Shown in pieces: positions 31,770-43,275 of a DNA stretch of 64,000 nt. The stretch spans positions 147,750,732 to 147,814,731 of the forward strand of contig CM040117.1 of the NCBI GenBank assembly GCA_022559845.1, written 5' to 3'. Position numbers and translations under genes: made by a program. Position 1 is the stretch's first letter. Each line of letters opens with the position of its first letter. The notes under the pieces were generated by a model that saw only the letters and a program-made list of their open reading frames with translations, ran no database searches and was not told where the DNA came from. The DNA is from Amorphophallus konjac. Taxonomy: Eukaryota; Streptophyta; Magnoliopsida; Alismatales; Araceae.

Positions 31770-34061
31770 ATGTCTAGCTTTACGCTTCCTTCTCGTTATG
31801 ATGGAAATAATTACATTTCTTAGAAAAATAGCATGTGTGCTTATCTTGGTTTTAATGAACATGAAATCTGGAAAGTCTTATGTGATGGTCCACATAAACT
31901 TCCGTCAAAATAAAGAAAATGGAATGACAAGCATGTGAACAAAAATGAAATTAACCTTCGAGCTTTGAATTTTCTTAGGAGCAACATAGAGTTTAATGTT
32001 CTATCTCAAATTTCTTCGTACATGTCAGCGAGAGATTTGTGGGATCAACTCGCAAAATTTGAAGCTAATGAAAAGACTTCACAAGTCGGCTCAAGCTCAA
32101 TGGCCAATGATGAAGAAAGTAAAGAAAGCTCAGAGGTAGGATCCGAAAATGAGGAAATTCCTTTTGAAGAGCTAATGGAGCTTTATGAGGAATTGTTAGG
32201 TAGATACAAAAAGGTCAAATCTGAAAATAAGAAATTGACAAAGAAGATTGAAGATGTTGTGAATTCCCCTGCTTCATGTGAAAATGCGCATGCTAACTCC
32301 TCTTGTGAAAACTGTAAAACTTTGAAAAAGGAAAATGAAGCTTTGAAGTCAGAAAATGAATGCTTGGAAAGATAAAATGAAGATATGGAATCTAGAATAG
32401 ATGAGCTTGACAAAGAAATTTTTGACTTGCATAAAGAACACACCTTGGTTGCAAAATCTGATAGATCTTTGAATCTTGAAAATGATTGTCATGATTTACG
32501 TGAGCAAATTGAAATAATGTTGTCTAAAATTTCCATGCTTGAGAAAAATGAAGAATCTCTTAAGAACAAGCTAGCTTCACTGTCTGACGATGATAAGATG
32601 TTTGAAAAACTTCTTGATTCTGAAATTGATGGCAAAGGCATCATGAATGAAAATGAAGAACTTTAAAAAGAAAAAGGTGCCATGTTGATTCAGATTTCTC
32701 TACTTAAAGGTAGTTTGAAAAGTTTTGATAAACTTGAAAAAGAAAATATGTTGTTGAAATCTAAAAATGAACAAATGCTTGCTAGGATTTCAAAACTTGT
32801 TGAAATTGAGAAAGTCCTTGAGAAATTGACTGAAAAATTACATTCTATAAATGTTGAAAACAAAGAACTCAAGGAAGAAAATGAAAACTTTAAATCTGTG
32901 AATTGCTTGTTGAATGATAAAGTTTGTGCATGCGAAGAAGAAATCACGAGTGCCGAATTGCATGTTTTTGCTCTTGAAGAAGAAGTGCGAAGCTTAAAAG
33001 ATGATTTGTCTAGATTTATCAAAGGGAAGAAAATTTTGGATAAAGTGTTGAGTGTTAAGGTGAACTTTCAAAATGAGGGTCCTAGATACACCCCAGTCAA
33101 TAAAAACTCTTTTGAATCCAAATTGAAAACATCATTTGTTCGTGCATCCGATATTCCGAGCACTTCTAAAGCACCACCTCCAATTGCACAAATGAAGAAT
33201 TCTGAAATTATATTTGAGAAAATGAAGAATGTGAAACCAACTATGCCAAATAGATTTCAAAAATCGAAGTCTAATGTTGAATGCTTCTATTGTGGTGTGT
33301 TTCGACATGTGATGGATGATTGTGTTGTCATGAAAGAGGATGTCAAACTTGCATGCCAAAATAAAAATATTTTCAAATCACAAAGAAATGTTTCTTGCTT
33401 TTACTGTGGTAAGCTAGGCCACACGATGAAAAATTATTTTTCAAAACAGAAAGTTGAACAAAATGCTTTCAAGAGAAAAAGGAATGTTTCTTATTTTTAT
33501 TGTCACAAACTTGGCCATGTCATTGACAATTATTTTGTGAAGCACAATGATGATTTTCATGTCATGAATGCTAAGTTTAATGTTCAAGGGAAATTCAGAA
33601 ATGAACATGTGTCTCATGCTCAAAGGTTTGTATTCTCTAAGAAAAACTTGCTTCCAAAAACTCATGCAAATAATGAAAAGTCATTCCGTAGACCCACAAC
33701 TCCTTGTTACTTTCATTGTGGGAAATAAGGTCATGTTATGAATGAATGTTGATTTTTGAAAACTGAGAATTTTCATGTTTCTAGAATGAATGCTAGGTTT
33801 GATTTTGTTAGACCTATAAATTTTAGAAATAGAAGAAGGAACGTTTTTGAAAACTCTCTTGATCATGTTAAAAGAAAATCTTTTGCCAAAGTTGTCACTC
33901 CTCAATACTTTTATTGTGAAAATCATGGACATATCATTGAGGATCGCAGGATCATGAAGAATGATGATATTGTGACAACGAAAAAAAAGAAAGTGTTTGG
34001 TGGCAATGCTACTAACATCAAGGGACCCAAAAAGGCTTGGGTGTCCAAATCCGTTGAATGA
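31770..34061 (+). pseudogene. S2 gag pseudogene: long coiled coil and five zinc-knuckle repeats
   Basis: One frame of 764 codons from ATG at 31770 (MSSFTLPSRYDGNNY). The N-terminal Copia gag domain runs to about 32080 (YMSARDLWDQLAKFEANEKT). An acidic linker and then roughly 330 residues of predicted coiled coil follow (32180-33060; ENKKLTKK, then LKKENEALKSENECLE). The C-terminal part has five knuckle-like repeats: CFYCGVFRHVMDDC at about 33283, CFYCGKLGHTMKNY, YFYCHKLGHVIDNY, one starting CYFHCGK near 33707, and YFYCENHGHIIEDR. The frame ends with GPKKAWVSKSVE, the landmark before protease in full Sireviruses. In-frame stops near 31824, 31911, 32373, 32664, 33726 and 33750 disable it. All fit C:G to T:A changes, as do the Tyr-for-Cys knuckle losses. 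The product would assemble particles, with the coiled coil for multimerisation and the knuckles for RNA. It is now inactive. Confidence 0.9.
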
Positions 34062-35224
34062 ATTGGCTTTGATGCTAGTGTGCCTTGAGGTAAATAAAGA
34101 ATGAAAGGGGTTCCAATAAAAAGGAACAAGGCACACTCATCAGGTAAAATCCCAACTTTGCTTCTTCCACTGTCAAATTAGTGTTTTTGATATTTTCCTT
34201 CTTGCTGCTCTGGTATGTTCTGAATTCTTCACAAGTCATACATGTACTCATCGAATGAATTTTTGGTATATCAAATGGTGATATGTGAAATGTCAAGTTA
34301 GGCTTGTCAAGAAGCTATCACTATGCGTAAGTTGGGTCTTCAGATCAAAGTTCTCCGTCTTGTACCAAAATTCAGAAATTGAATTGTTTGGCTTATGATG
34401 AATCATGTGTTTTGAATGAATTGAATTTGCCTTTGAACTGCAATATCTTTTAAACTGAATCTGAAAATTCTCTTGTTTCAAAAAGGTAAAACTTCTGAAC
34501 TGTGGACTTGCTTGATCAAATGCAACAATTGATATTGGATGTTGACCATGGCTTAGTTTGAAGCTCATTGACCATGTGTGATTGCTTTGCTAAATTGATA
34601 AGTTATTTTAAACACTTATCTTGCTCTTTTGCCAAAGTCTGTGTGAAATCTATTGAACACTTGATTATTTGCTTATTCACACGTGTAGGGGATATCATGT
34701 TCAAACTGGAGCTTATGTCTTATGCAAGGTTACTTTTGAATGATCATGGTTGAATGTTTGGGTTCCAAGGGAAATGGTTCATCATGAAAAAATCTGAAAT
34801 AAAATGCTCATGGTTCTGTGCTAAATTCATTGAAAATCCATCGCATGCATTCACTTGATTCATGTTTTTTTTTAAATGCTCAAGTCATTATAAAAATTTA
34901 AAACTTGCATAAAAAGAATGCATTGACATTTTTGTATATCATTCACATACTATGCATATAAAATGACAAAAAGATGTATATTACATATTCATGCATATAG
35001 AGCATATGCATATATTTCATGATAATCGCATATCTTGACTCATGAATGCTTGCATGAATGTTTCATGAATCCTTGCATGCTTGTAAGTATTTACCATATG
35101 AAACTATTTCTTGATCTTTCTAAGGCCTTATCTCCTTGATAAATAACAATGCAGTGATTTTATTCATATGTGATACATGGCATACACTAAGAGAGAGGAT
35201 TCATTTCCGACCGTGCATACATTT

Positions 35225-35233
35225 AGGGGGAGT
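35225..35233 (+). promoter_or_regulatory. Internal polypurine motif 1 of S2
   Basis: AGGGGGAGT, 1.4 kb before the 3' LTR. Multiple polypurine tracts are a described Sirevirus feature. Confidence 0.7.
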
Positions 35234-35900
35234 CATAGCCGTGTCTTATTAAATTCATTCTATACATGCAAAATAAAACTTTACCCCCACGCTCTTGCAC
35301 ATAACGAATTTAATGACTTTACTTGATAAGGATTTAAGAAATCCCTTCCAACACTTTAAAGGGAACTTGAATCTCTACATGGACATTAAAGAGTAATCGT
35401 GAGGAAAAAGCTGCCTATCCCACAAAATTTTAATAAGTGGAACATGGATCTGAGTAACTGGGAATCCCCCCTGAAACAAAGGAGGAAACTCGTGTCGAAA
35501 GGAGAAACAAAAATCCACATGTGTGACGAATCCAAGTAGCCAGGAATCCCCATTGAGACATATGAGGAAACTCACGCCGAACGGTGAAGTCCCTTAAAAG
35601 AAATAAAATCGGGGATGTGTGAAGCTTCCGAAAGTTGAGAATCTAAAGTGAAAGTGTAGAGAGGAGATTACCTTCTAGTGTTCTTTAGAAAATCTAAAAA
35701 TTCATATATTTTGAAGCTCATTATTCATTGCATCACTTTTCACATGGGCATTTTTGTGATGTATGTATTTTATGAATTTACCTACATTCATGGTTTATGT
35801 AGTACTTCTAGTTGTGTATGCACAAATCTCTTAGTTATGATTCATGTCTTACATTCTTGAATTTGAATCACATGCTCTTTTCTTAACCCGTACCTCATTT

Positions 35901-35909
35901 AGGGGGAGT
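35901..35909 (+). promoter_or_regulatory. Internal polypurine motif 2 of S2
   Basis: AGGGGGAGT in the context CATTTAGGGGGAGTTACT, a near repeat of the context at 35225. Confidence 0.7.
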
Positions 35910-36597
35910 TACTATATGTAAAACTTGTGTGCATGACGATTGTGCTTGTGTGCTTGCATGTTCATGCATTCCCCTTGAGTCTCATTCTGAGCATAAATCT
36001 TGTATTTGAAGGAAAGAAGTCATCATGTGCATAGCTTCATATCTTGCATGATTAGCATTCCCATAGTGCATTTTCATTGCATTTGAAAGATGAAGCTCAT
36101 CATGTGCATATTTTCATGTATGGCATTTTCAGCATGCATATAGTTCATACATGATATCATATTGAGCAATTCATACTTTTCAACAATTGGTATAGTTCTT
36201 TTGAACACATCATATTGCATGAATGCTGAAATGAGTTCTTCCAACCTTTGGTATCAGGGGCCAACTCTTCAAGAATTGAGATTGAAAATCTTTAGGCCTT
36301 TAATTTGAATAACATTTGGTATCATATTTTTGGGCCTTTGATTAGCATCACTTGGTATTTGTATTGGTATCATATCTTTTAGCTTAACACATTTATATCA
36401 TTTCACATAACCCCATGTCTTTTTGTAGATGACAGAAAGGAGGAGAATGTTTCTGTGTGCTCAATGTCTTAGGAATGTTGTTGTTTTGGGGAGAATTGGA
36501 GAATTGATGTATGTGCTCAATGTTCATGCTCAATGCTTGGTCTTTCATAAAGATGTTTGCATATCTATTCTATCACACACATCGTTTTATCATCATC

Positions 36598-36611
36598 AAA
36601 AATGGGGAGAT
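36598..36611 (+). promoter_or_regulatory. Polypurine tract of S2
   Basis: AAAATGGGGAGAT directly before the 3' LTR start TGTTACATCC. Confidence 0.9.
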
Positions 36612-38987
36612 TGTTACATCCTCTAGTTGATGTTTGGTGTATGGTTTTAATGATATCAAAACGATTGTGCATGTGTTTGTATGTGTTTCATTGAGCAACA
36701 TGTTTATATCTTGATTGATGAGTTGAAAGATGGTTTCAAGGTTCACTCTTTAAAGTCATATGAATTATTGGTGTTTAAGGAACTAATGCTATATTTATCT
36801 TGGCTTGTAGGAACAAAATCCATGGATCATGCTTGGAACTTAAAGGAGTCTACCAATGAAGTTCTTATTGAAAAGGGGAGTTAACTCACTCATTGCATTG
36901 TGTTGACTTCCACTATGTTTCATACATTTCATCAAAAAGGTTTTCAATGCCTTGGTTGGGTATTTTCATGCATTTTCCTCATAAGATTTTTGGGCTTGAA
37001 ATATCCTCAACCTAGTAACTTGAAATTTGATTAATGTGATTTTAATGATGCTTGCTCATTACTTGGACTCATGGTCATTTGATTTGGCAAAAGGTTAATG
37101 TGCTTCATTCATGTTTCACATGAGTCTTTTGAGGGTTGTCACATGCTCAAGTATGCTCATGCATATTATTGATGGGATTATTGTGATTTCAATGTATGGA
37201 TGATTCAAAAAGATCCCTTGTTTATATCAATGCTCCTCGTGAGTTAATGCTTCATAAATGTTAGTTTTTAATCAACAAGAATGCCATTTGAATGAATGTG
37301 GTTCCATGATATTATGCATGCTTTGCATTTGGCATAATTGTTAACACTTGTGTAATGAAGCATTTTGTTGTTGAAGATTTGATTGATTCAAGAAAGTGAT
37401 TGAATGGTTGAGCTCCCATGTCATTATATTTGATTAAGTGAGAGATTCATGTTCATCATATCAAAACATTGTTATATGGTGAATGTGTTTTTGATGGTTG
37501 AATTAAGAAGTCAAATACATGCTTGAATGTGTTCAATGATGTATTTTTATGTGAACTAGTTCAAAGAGTTAATGCTTGGTTCATGAATTTTGATTCTCAT
37601 CTAACCTCTTACTTTTTCATGTTTTCAGGATGAAAACACATGGTTAATCTTCATGGGATTATGGTAACATCTAATCACTTTTATTCCCTTGGATTCATGG
37701 AGGTTTGAAGTGTTTTTATAACCCATTCTGGCATCGGTCGACCCATAGGGTCGACCCTTAGTGGTTTCGGGTCGAACAGAACGAGTTTTGAGTAAGCTAC
37801 CTGCAGGGGTTGACCCCTATGTTCTAGAATTAATTTTTGGGCTCGGCCGCCCACTGGTTGGCCGAGGGTCGACCCCAAGGGTCGACCCTTTCCGGTCGGG
37901 AATTCCGAAACCCATTAAAACCTATTCTAAACCCCTTGAAACTTTACCAAACTACCCCCCAAAGGTTCCTAGACTTATGAGGGTGTTTCTAACACACTTT
38001 AGAAGGGTTATATGGGTCTTTTATCCACTTTCCTTACTATATATATATGTGCTCCGAATTTGGGGGAAATAAGCCCTAATGTGTTCATGTTCTTTCTTGT
38101 AGGAGAAGAAAAGGGGGGAAACAAGGGAGGAGCTCTTGCAAGGTGGTTTTGATCTACTTGAAGTGATTTTTAGAGCTCGTGGAAGAAGAGAAAGAGGAGC
38201 GGCTCGAGGAAAGGAACAAGAGGACGCCAAAATCGCCATCATCCGACAACGAACCAAGAGGAACCAGAATAATCGAAGAAGGGGGAGCTCTCTACATGCT
38301 ATATCTTCTTCATTTCAGTCTTTAGACTTTGTTTGGGATTCATTGTATCTATTTGTCTAGGCTTTATATATTTCTGAAGGAATATTGTGAGTGGGTGTTC
38401 GGAGAAAGGGTTCTCCGAGTGTTTGTGTTGACACATGTGTGTCGCTTTGTGTGGAGCATATTCGCGTGTGTACTAGGGCATATTTTGGGGTGCGTTCCCC
38501 GTGTGTGGTTGGGAGTTTACTCCCGTGTGGTTGGGGTGTGTTCCCTGTGTGTGGTTGGGAGTTTACTCCTGTGTGGTTGCGTAGGCGTCACCCTACACGT
38601 GTGTGTTGGAGTTTGACTCTGTGTGGGGGGGGGATTTATCCCCGTGTGTGTTTGGAGCGTCGTCTCCGTTTGGAGATTTATCCCCGAGTGAAGTCTCACC
38701 GGGTTTGGTGAGGGGTGGACGTAGGGAGCCCGTCGTGATCCCGAACCACCTTAAAAGTCCCTTTGTCTTGTGGTTTACTTTGTGGGATTTTGTGGTTTGC
38801 TTGTTTCATCTGTTCATGTGATCGTGTGAGATCGGCAACATTGAGAGAATTTAATTATCTTGTTTAGTTAAATCTTCAATCTTGTTAATATTGTTAATTC
38901 TGCTTAGTTAAGTTTTAAATTTACCATCGATCGTGGGGGACAATTCAACCCCCCCTTCTTGTCTACTCGCCTATCCAGGGACCAACA
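36612..38987 (+). repeat. 3' LTR of S2
   Basis: 2376 bp, aligned with 29274-31689. Its palindrome array (37735-37899) has lost about 40 bp, one pair of units, relative to the 5' LTR. The TATA region is at 38038-38050 and the leader hairpins lie at about 38400-38713. Confidence 0.96.
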
Positions 38988-39189
38988 ATTTCATTCGGTC
39001 ATCCCACAAAATCTTCGGCCTATACACCATCTCGGTTGGCCTCAAAATACCATCAAGCCTGAAGGTCCATTAACCCAGAACTTCTGGCCATCAGCCCATC
39101 TCGATTAAGCCACCCAAACTCCAGTCAAGACTCCAGCAACATGCCACGAAGGCCCACCGACTTCCAGACCCACAGTAAAGCTTCAAATC

Positions 39190-39550
39190 ACTCACCAACA
39201 AGCCATAGCCATAGTCACAACTACGATAGCAACAAGCCATCAACGGCACAATCCCCAGGTAACGTCCCCTTACACTAGCAAGCTACAGACAACATCCGTA
39301 AGGCCACATGTATAAAAAAAATTGGGGCTAAAAATAAAGGTGCCCCAACGGCCTTAATCAGCCCCCTTCTACAGGTATTGAAGGCAAAAATATCACTAAC
39401 CCAGTTGAGGTGAAAACCCACAAGGGCACCTCATTCAAAATCGGGTAACCCCTCGGTGTGAAAACCTACAAGGGCACACTGGAAAAAGTTAAAGGGGGAC
39501 AACTCTGGCAAAAATATGTAAGTGTGGTAGAGCTAGTAAAGAAAAAAAAC
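39190..39550 (+). repeat. Tat 3' region block, copy 2
   Basis: Direct repeat of 28262-28640, clearly diverged. With S2 removed the two copies lie about 1.2 kb apart. Confidence 0.8.
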
Positions 39551-39639
39551 TCTCTCTCCCTCTCTGCTCCTCACCTATGGAAGCCGTCGACTGCGACATC
39601 CCGCTGATGGCAATTACAACATCATCCTATAATAATGGT

Positions 39640-40060
39640 GGCCAATACACCCCCGAGGGTCAGTCATCACTAGCTCCAGTTCTTCGGCTGATACACCTCC
39701 ACGGTCAGTAGACCAATCCTAGTTTTCCAACTACTAAACCTCAGTAGTAGCCGACCAGTCCCAGTACTCGACTAGTATGCCTCATCAATCAGCTGACCAG
39801 TCCTAGCCCTCTGGCTATTACACCTCAGCGATCAGTCGATTGGTCCCAGTTTTCAATCTAATACACCTTAATGGTCAGCCGGCCAGTCCCAGTTATTAGG
39901 CTACCACACCTGAGCGGTCAGCCGACCAGTCCTAGTATTCTGGCTACTACACCTCAATGATCAGCCGGCCAGCTCTAGTATTCGGTTACTACACCCCAGC
40001 TGTCAGTCGACCAGTCCCAGTCTTCCGACTACACACCTCAATGGTCTGCCAGCGATGACA
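39640..40060 (+). repeat. Minisatellite, about 50-bp units
   Basis: Units around ACACCTCAATGGTCAGCCGG then CCAGTCCCAG, diverged. It occupies the same place after block 2 that 28690-29268 occupies after block 1. Confidence 0.75.
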
Positions 40061-40089
40061 TTTGGCTAACACACCTCAGGGTCAGTAGC

Positions 40090-40970
40090 AACTATAATAA
40101 TCTAGGCCAACACACCCCCACGGGTCGGCCTCCAGCAATTCAGACCAACGCGCCTTATCCAAGCAGGTCTCCAATACCCAGTAATTTAGACCAGCACACC
40201 TCATCTAGCAAGTCTATAATCTCCAGCAGTTTAGACCAGTATGCCTCATCCAGGCAAGTCTCTAGTCTCCTGTAATAGTCTAATGTGCCTGATCTAGGCA
40301 GGTCTCCGGTCTCCAGCAACATACCAATATGCCTCATCCAGGCAGGTCTCCAGACTCCAACAACATATCAACACTCCTCATCCAAGTAGGTCTCCAATCT
40401 CCAACAATATAGACCAACATGTCTCATCCAAGTTGGTCTCCAATCTCAAGTAATTGAGATCAATACGCCTCATCCAGGCAGGTCTTCAGTCTTCAGTAAT
40501 TGAGACCATCATGCCTCATCTAGGCAGGTCTCTAGTCTCCAGCCATTTAGACCAGCACGCCTTATCCAGGCATGTCTCCAGCCTCCAACAGTTTAGACCA
40601 ACTAGTCGACGCAAGTCTCCAGCAACTTTAGACCAAGATGCCTTGCCGAGGTAGGTCTCTAGCAACTTCAGACCAAGATGCCTCACCAAGGTAGGTCTCC
40701 AGCAACTTCAGACCAAGATGCCTCACCGAGGTAGGTCTCCAGCAACTTTAGGCCAACACGTCTCGCCGAGGTAGGCCTCCAGCAACTTCAGAGCGACAAG
40801 TCTTACCGAGGCAGTCTCCAACGACATCAAACCAACACACCTCACCGAGGCAATTCTCTAGTGACATCAATCCGACACGCCTCACTGAGGCAGGTCTCCA
40901 GTGACATCAGGCCAACACGCCTCGCTGAGGGAAGTATCCAGTGACATCAGACTAGTATGTCCCCTCCGAA
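40090..40970 (+). repeat. Minisatellite, 40-46-bp units
   Basis: Early units carry CCTCATCCAGGCAGGTCTCC; later units (from about 40620) carry CCTCACCGAGGTAGGTCTCC with a 40-bp period. Each unit contains a short inverted repeat (CCTCA...GAGG or CCT...AGG). Confidence 0.85.
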
Positions 40971-41127
40971 GCGTGCCATCATCACAAGCCACGACATGAC
41001 AAAGGGTCATGAAGGGAACGTCAAGCCGTAAAACAAGGTACTCCCACAACGCCAGCAAGGCTGTGAGAAGCCAAAGTCTACAAGGTACATGGGTTACCCA
41101 CCGTTGTTTCCACCATCGACGGACGTC

Positions 41128-41141
41128 CCGTGGGGGGCATT
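41128..41141 (+). promoter_or_regulatory. Polypurine tract of the Tat relic
   Basis: CCGTGGGGGGCATT immediately before TGTTGCACCC, a typical tract before a 3' LTR. Confidence 0.7.
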
Positions 41142-43275
41142 TGTTGCACCCATTTATTTTCTCGAGCTAATCAAGGCTTAAGCAAAGGGAATTACTCCCT
41201 AAACATTGCAAGATGGAATAAGGCCGAGGACTCTCTGCCGGCCAAGATGAGCTCACAAACCAGAATATTCCACCATAATAAATGGCACAACACAGCAAAT
41301 GAGAGTTACTTTCAAATGAACGGCACCACACCAACCGTCCCTCGACAACAGAACCTGACCCGGGATTCGTGACAACTCGCCGTGTCCCACGGCGCCCTAC
41401 AAGAGGAGTGGGGACCACCCCAAACACTTAGTAGGTGGCACCATGTCGGCAATCTCGCAACATCCAGGCCCGGCCTGGGACTCAAGATCGCTCACTGTGT
41501 CACGCCACATGACAAAAAGGTAGGGAATGACTCCTAAAATGCCTTCTACAAATGGCCTGACGCTGACGGCTCCAGTAGCTGAGTCAAACTCAAGCTCCAA
41601 AGTCACTAGCATAGTGCAGTCTAGTCACAGTCGCCCAATTGATAATGATCAACTGAAGACGCGGTGTATCGAGTAGCCACGCTCAGAACACATTCTTTAT
41701 GTGGGCCGTGTTCAAGCTAAAACCCCCTACCGGACTGGGTAGCCCCTGCCAATGCCTCCACCGGACCAGGTGGCCTCCTTGGGCCACCCCACCTAGCTAG
41801 TTGGGCTCCTGGCACTGCTCTACCATGCCATCTCCTTCACCAGACTAGGTGGCCTCCTTGGGCCACCCAACCTAGTCTGTTTGAGCTTCTAATGCCACTC
41901 CACCCGACCATCTCTACAACTGGACCAAGTGGCACCTCCCAGCGGCTCCACCGGAGCAGGTAGGTCCTCCCAGCAACTCTACCAGACCAAGTGGGTCCTC
42001 TCGATGCTCGCCAACGGACCAAGTTACCCTTTCTAGCGCCGCTCACTCAGCTCATGAGAGAGATGAGGACACGACATATCATGCAGTCGCGCTCATGAAC
42101 GTAGCTCCTGAGACCACCGAGTTCAAGTTAAAACTCCCCACCGGGCTAGGTAGCCCCTGTCAGCTCCCCAATCGGGCTGGGTAGCTCGTGCCAGCGTGCC
42201 AACCGGACCAGCTGTCCCCTGCCAGTGCTCCAACCGGACTAGGTGCCTCCTTTAGGCACACCAACCGGACCAAGTACCCTCCTTTTTGGCCAATCTTGGG
42301 TCTACAAATACACCCCCTAGGGGGGCGAAAAAAGGAGCAGCATGCACACCCATAGAGGGCCCTCAATGGGTCCAAGGTAGTCCAATGCTCCGTAAGGAAG
42401 GTGATTTGGCTTGCTTTGGCTTTTGGCATTAGTCTTCACTTGCTTTGGCCTTCACTTGCTTTAGCTTTAGACTTTGATATGCCTAGGGTACGTCATGATG
42501 GAACCTCATACCTATCAGCTCCATGTTGAGCCAATGTCTGCCGCTCCACTTCCCCAGCTAATGCCTTGCTCCCACAAACTTGGAGTCTGCACCCTCTCTA
42601 GTGCCTGCAGCCTCCCTGCCTCCACTCATCCCGGCTATGTTGTTGTCGCTCCGTCGTCACACCAGGTCAAGCCCTCTTGATGTCTCGGCCTCCAAGGTCC
42701 CTGACTCTCTTCCTTCAGCAGTAGAAATAAGGGTGTTTAGATTATATCTGATGTAAATAAACACTAATCGCTTGCCGTTGGTAGGGTCCCCACATCCTCG
42801 GATACACCTTCACCCGTAAAATCAAACCTACGCTTGCTACCTAAATAGCTACCATGCACACACCTACCCTCATCCATGTGTTGCCCATATGTCTATGCAC
42901 ATGTGTCGTGTCCTAGAGGCACATCCCAGTTGAAATATAATTTCGCAGCAATTGTCGAAACTCGACTAGCATGCCCACAAAACACATACACAAATTCAAG
43001 AATACCCAGCAAAAAACCACTATCAATCACAAATTACATTTATTTTTCTCTCGCCACTCTGTGCGTGTGCGGAGCAACCGCGTTCAATGCTTATCTTTGA
43101 AGCTCTATACCTTCAGGAAGCATTCGAGAGGATATATTGTGCTGTAATGATATTCTTATTCTGTCATCTTTTATTTTTCAAGTCTACTTATTTATTTTAC
43201 CTTGGTTTTGTATCACTATCGGAAGGACAATGGGTGTGAAGAGCATTTGTTGCTTTGGGTTACTAGCACCGTGGG
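41142..43275 (+). repeat. 3' LTR of the Tat relic (right end uncertain)
   Basis: Starts TGTTGCACCC. It contains an inverted-repeat array (41739-42290), a possible TATA box at 42301-42310 (TCTACAAATA) and leader sequence. I could not fix the right end because the 5' LTR is not visible; it lies somewhere between 43100 and 43275. Confidence 0.55.
41739..42290. repeat. GGTGGCC/GGCCACC array upstream of the Tat LTR promoter
   Basis: Repeats around ACCGGACCAGGTGGCCTCC. Two copies of the perfect hairpin GGTGGCC TCCTTG GGCCACC lie near 41768 and 41850. Later units read CCAACCGGACCA with variable tails. Confidence 0.75.

Larger units (their letters stand above)
34062..36597 (+). other. Non-coding 3' interior of S2
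   Basis: AT-rich, with no protease, integrase, RT, RNase H or envelope-like frame. It carries two internal AGGGGGAGT tracts, listed separately. Similar content fills 57264-60340 in S3. Confidence 0.8.
29274..38987 (+). mobile_element. S2: complete gag-only Sirevirus-like element, duplication ATTTC
   Basis: LTRs 29274-31689 and 36612-38987 start TGTT and end AACA, with ATTTC on both sides (29269-29273, 38988-38992). The primer site is at 31692-31703, the decayed gag at 31770-34061, about 2.5 kb is non-coding with extra purine tracts, and the polypurine tract is at 36598-36611. There is no pol anywhere between the LTRs, so this is a non-autonomous TR-GAG-type element rather than a deletion at one edge. 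The LTR pair is similar enough to suggest moderate age. Confidence 0.97.
25050..43275 (+). mobile_element. Degenerate Tat-type Gypsy relic, interrupted by S2
   Basis: It contains RNase H remains of the Tat type (27742-28190), many minisatellites, a polypurine tract (41128-41141) and a 3' LTR from 41142. S2 occupies 29274-38987. Most of gag and pol is not recognisable. Tat/Ogre elements are known for long, hypervariable tandem repeats downstream of pol, which fits 28690-40970. Outer limits are approximate: the left edge is the start of the G LTR and the right edge is the start of T2. Confidence 0.6.
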
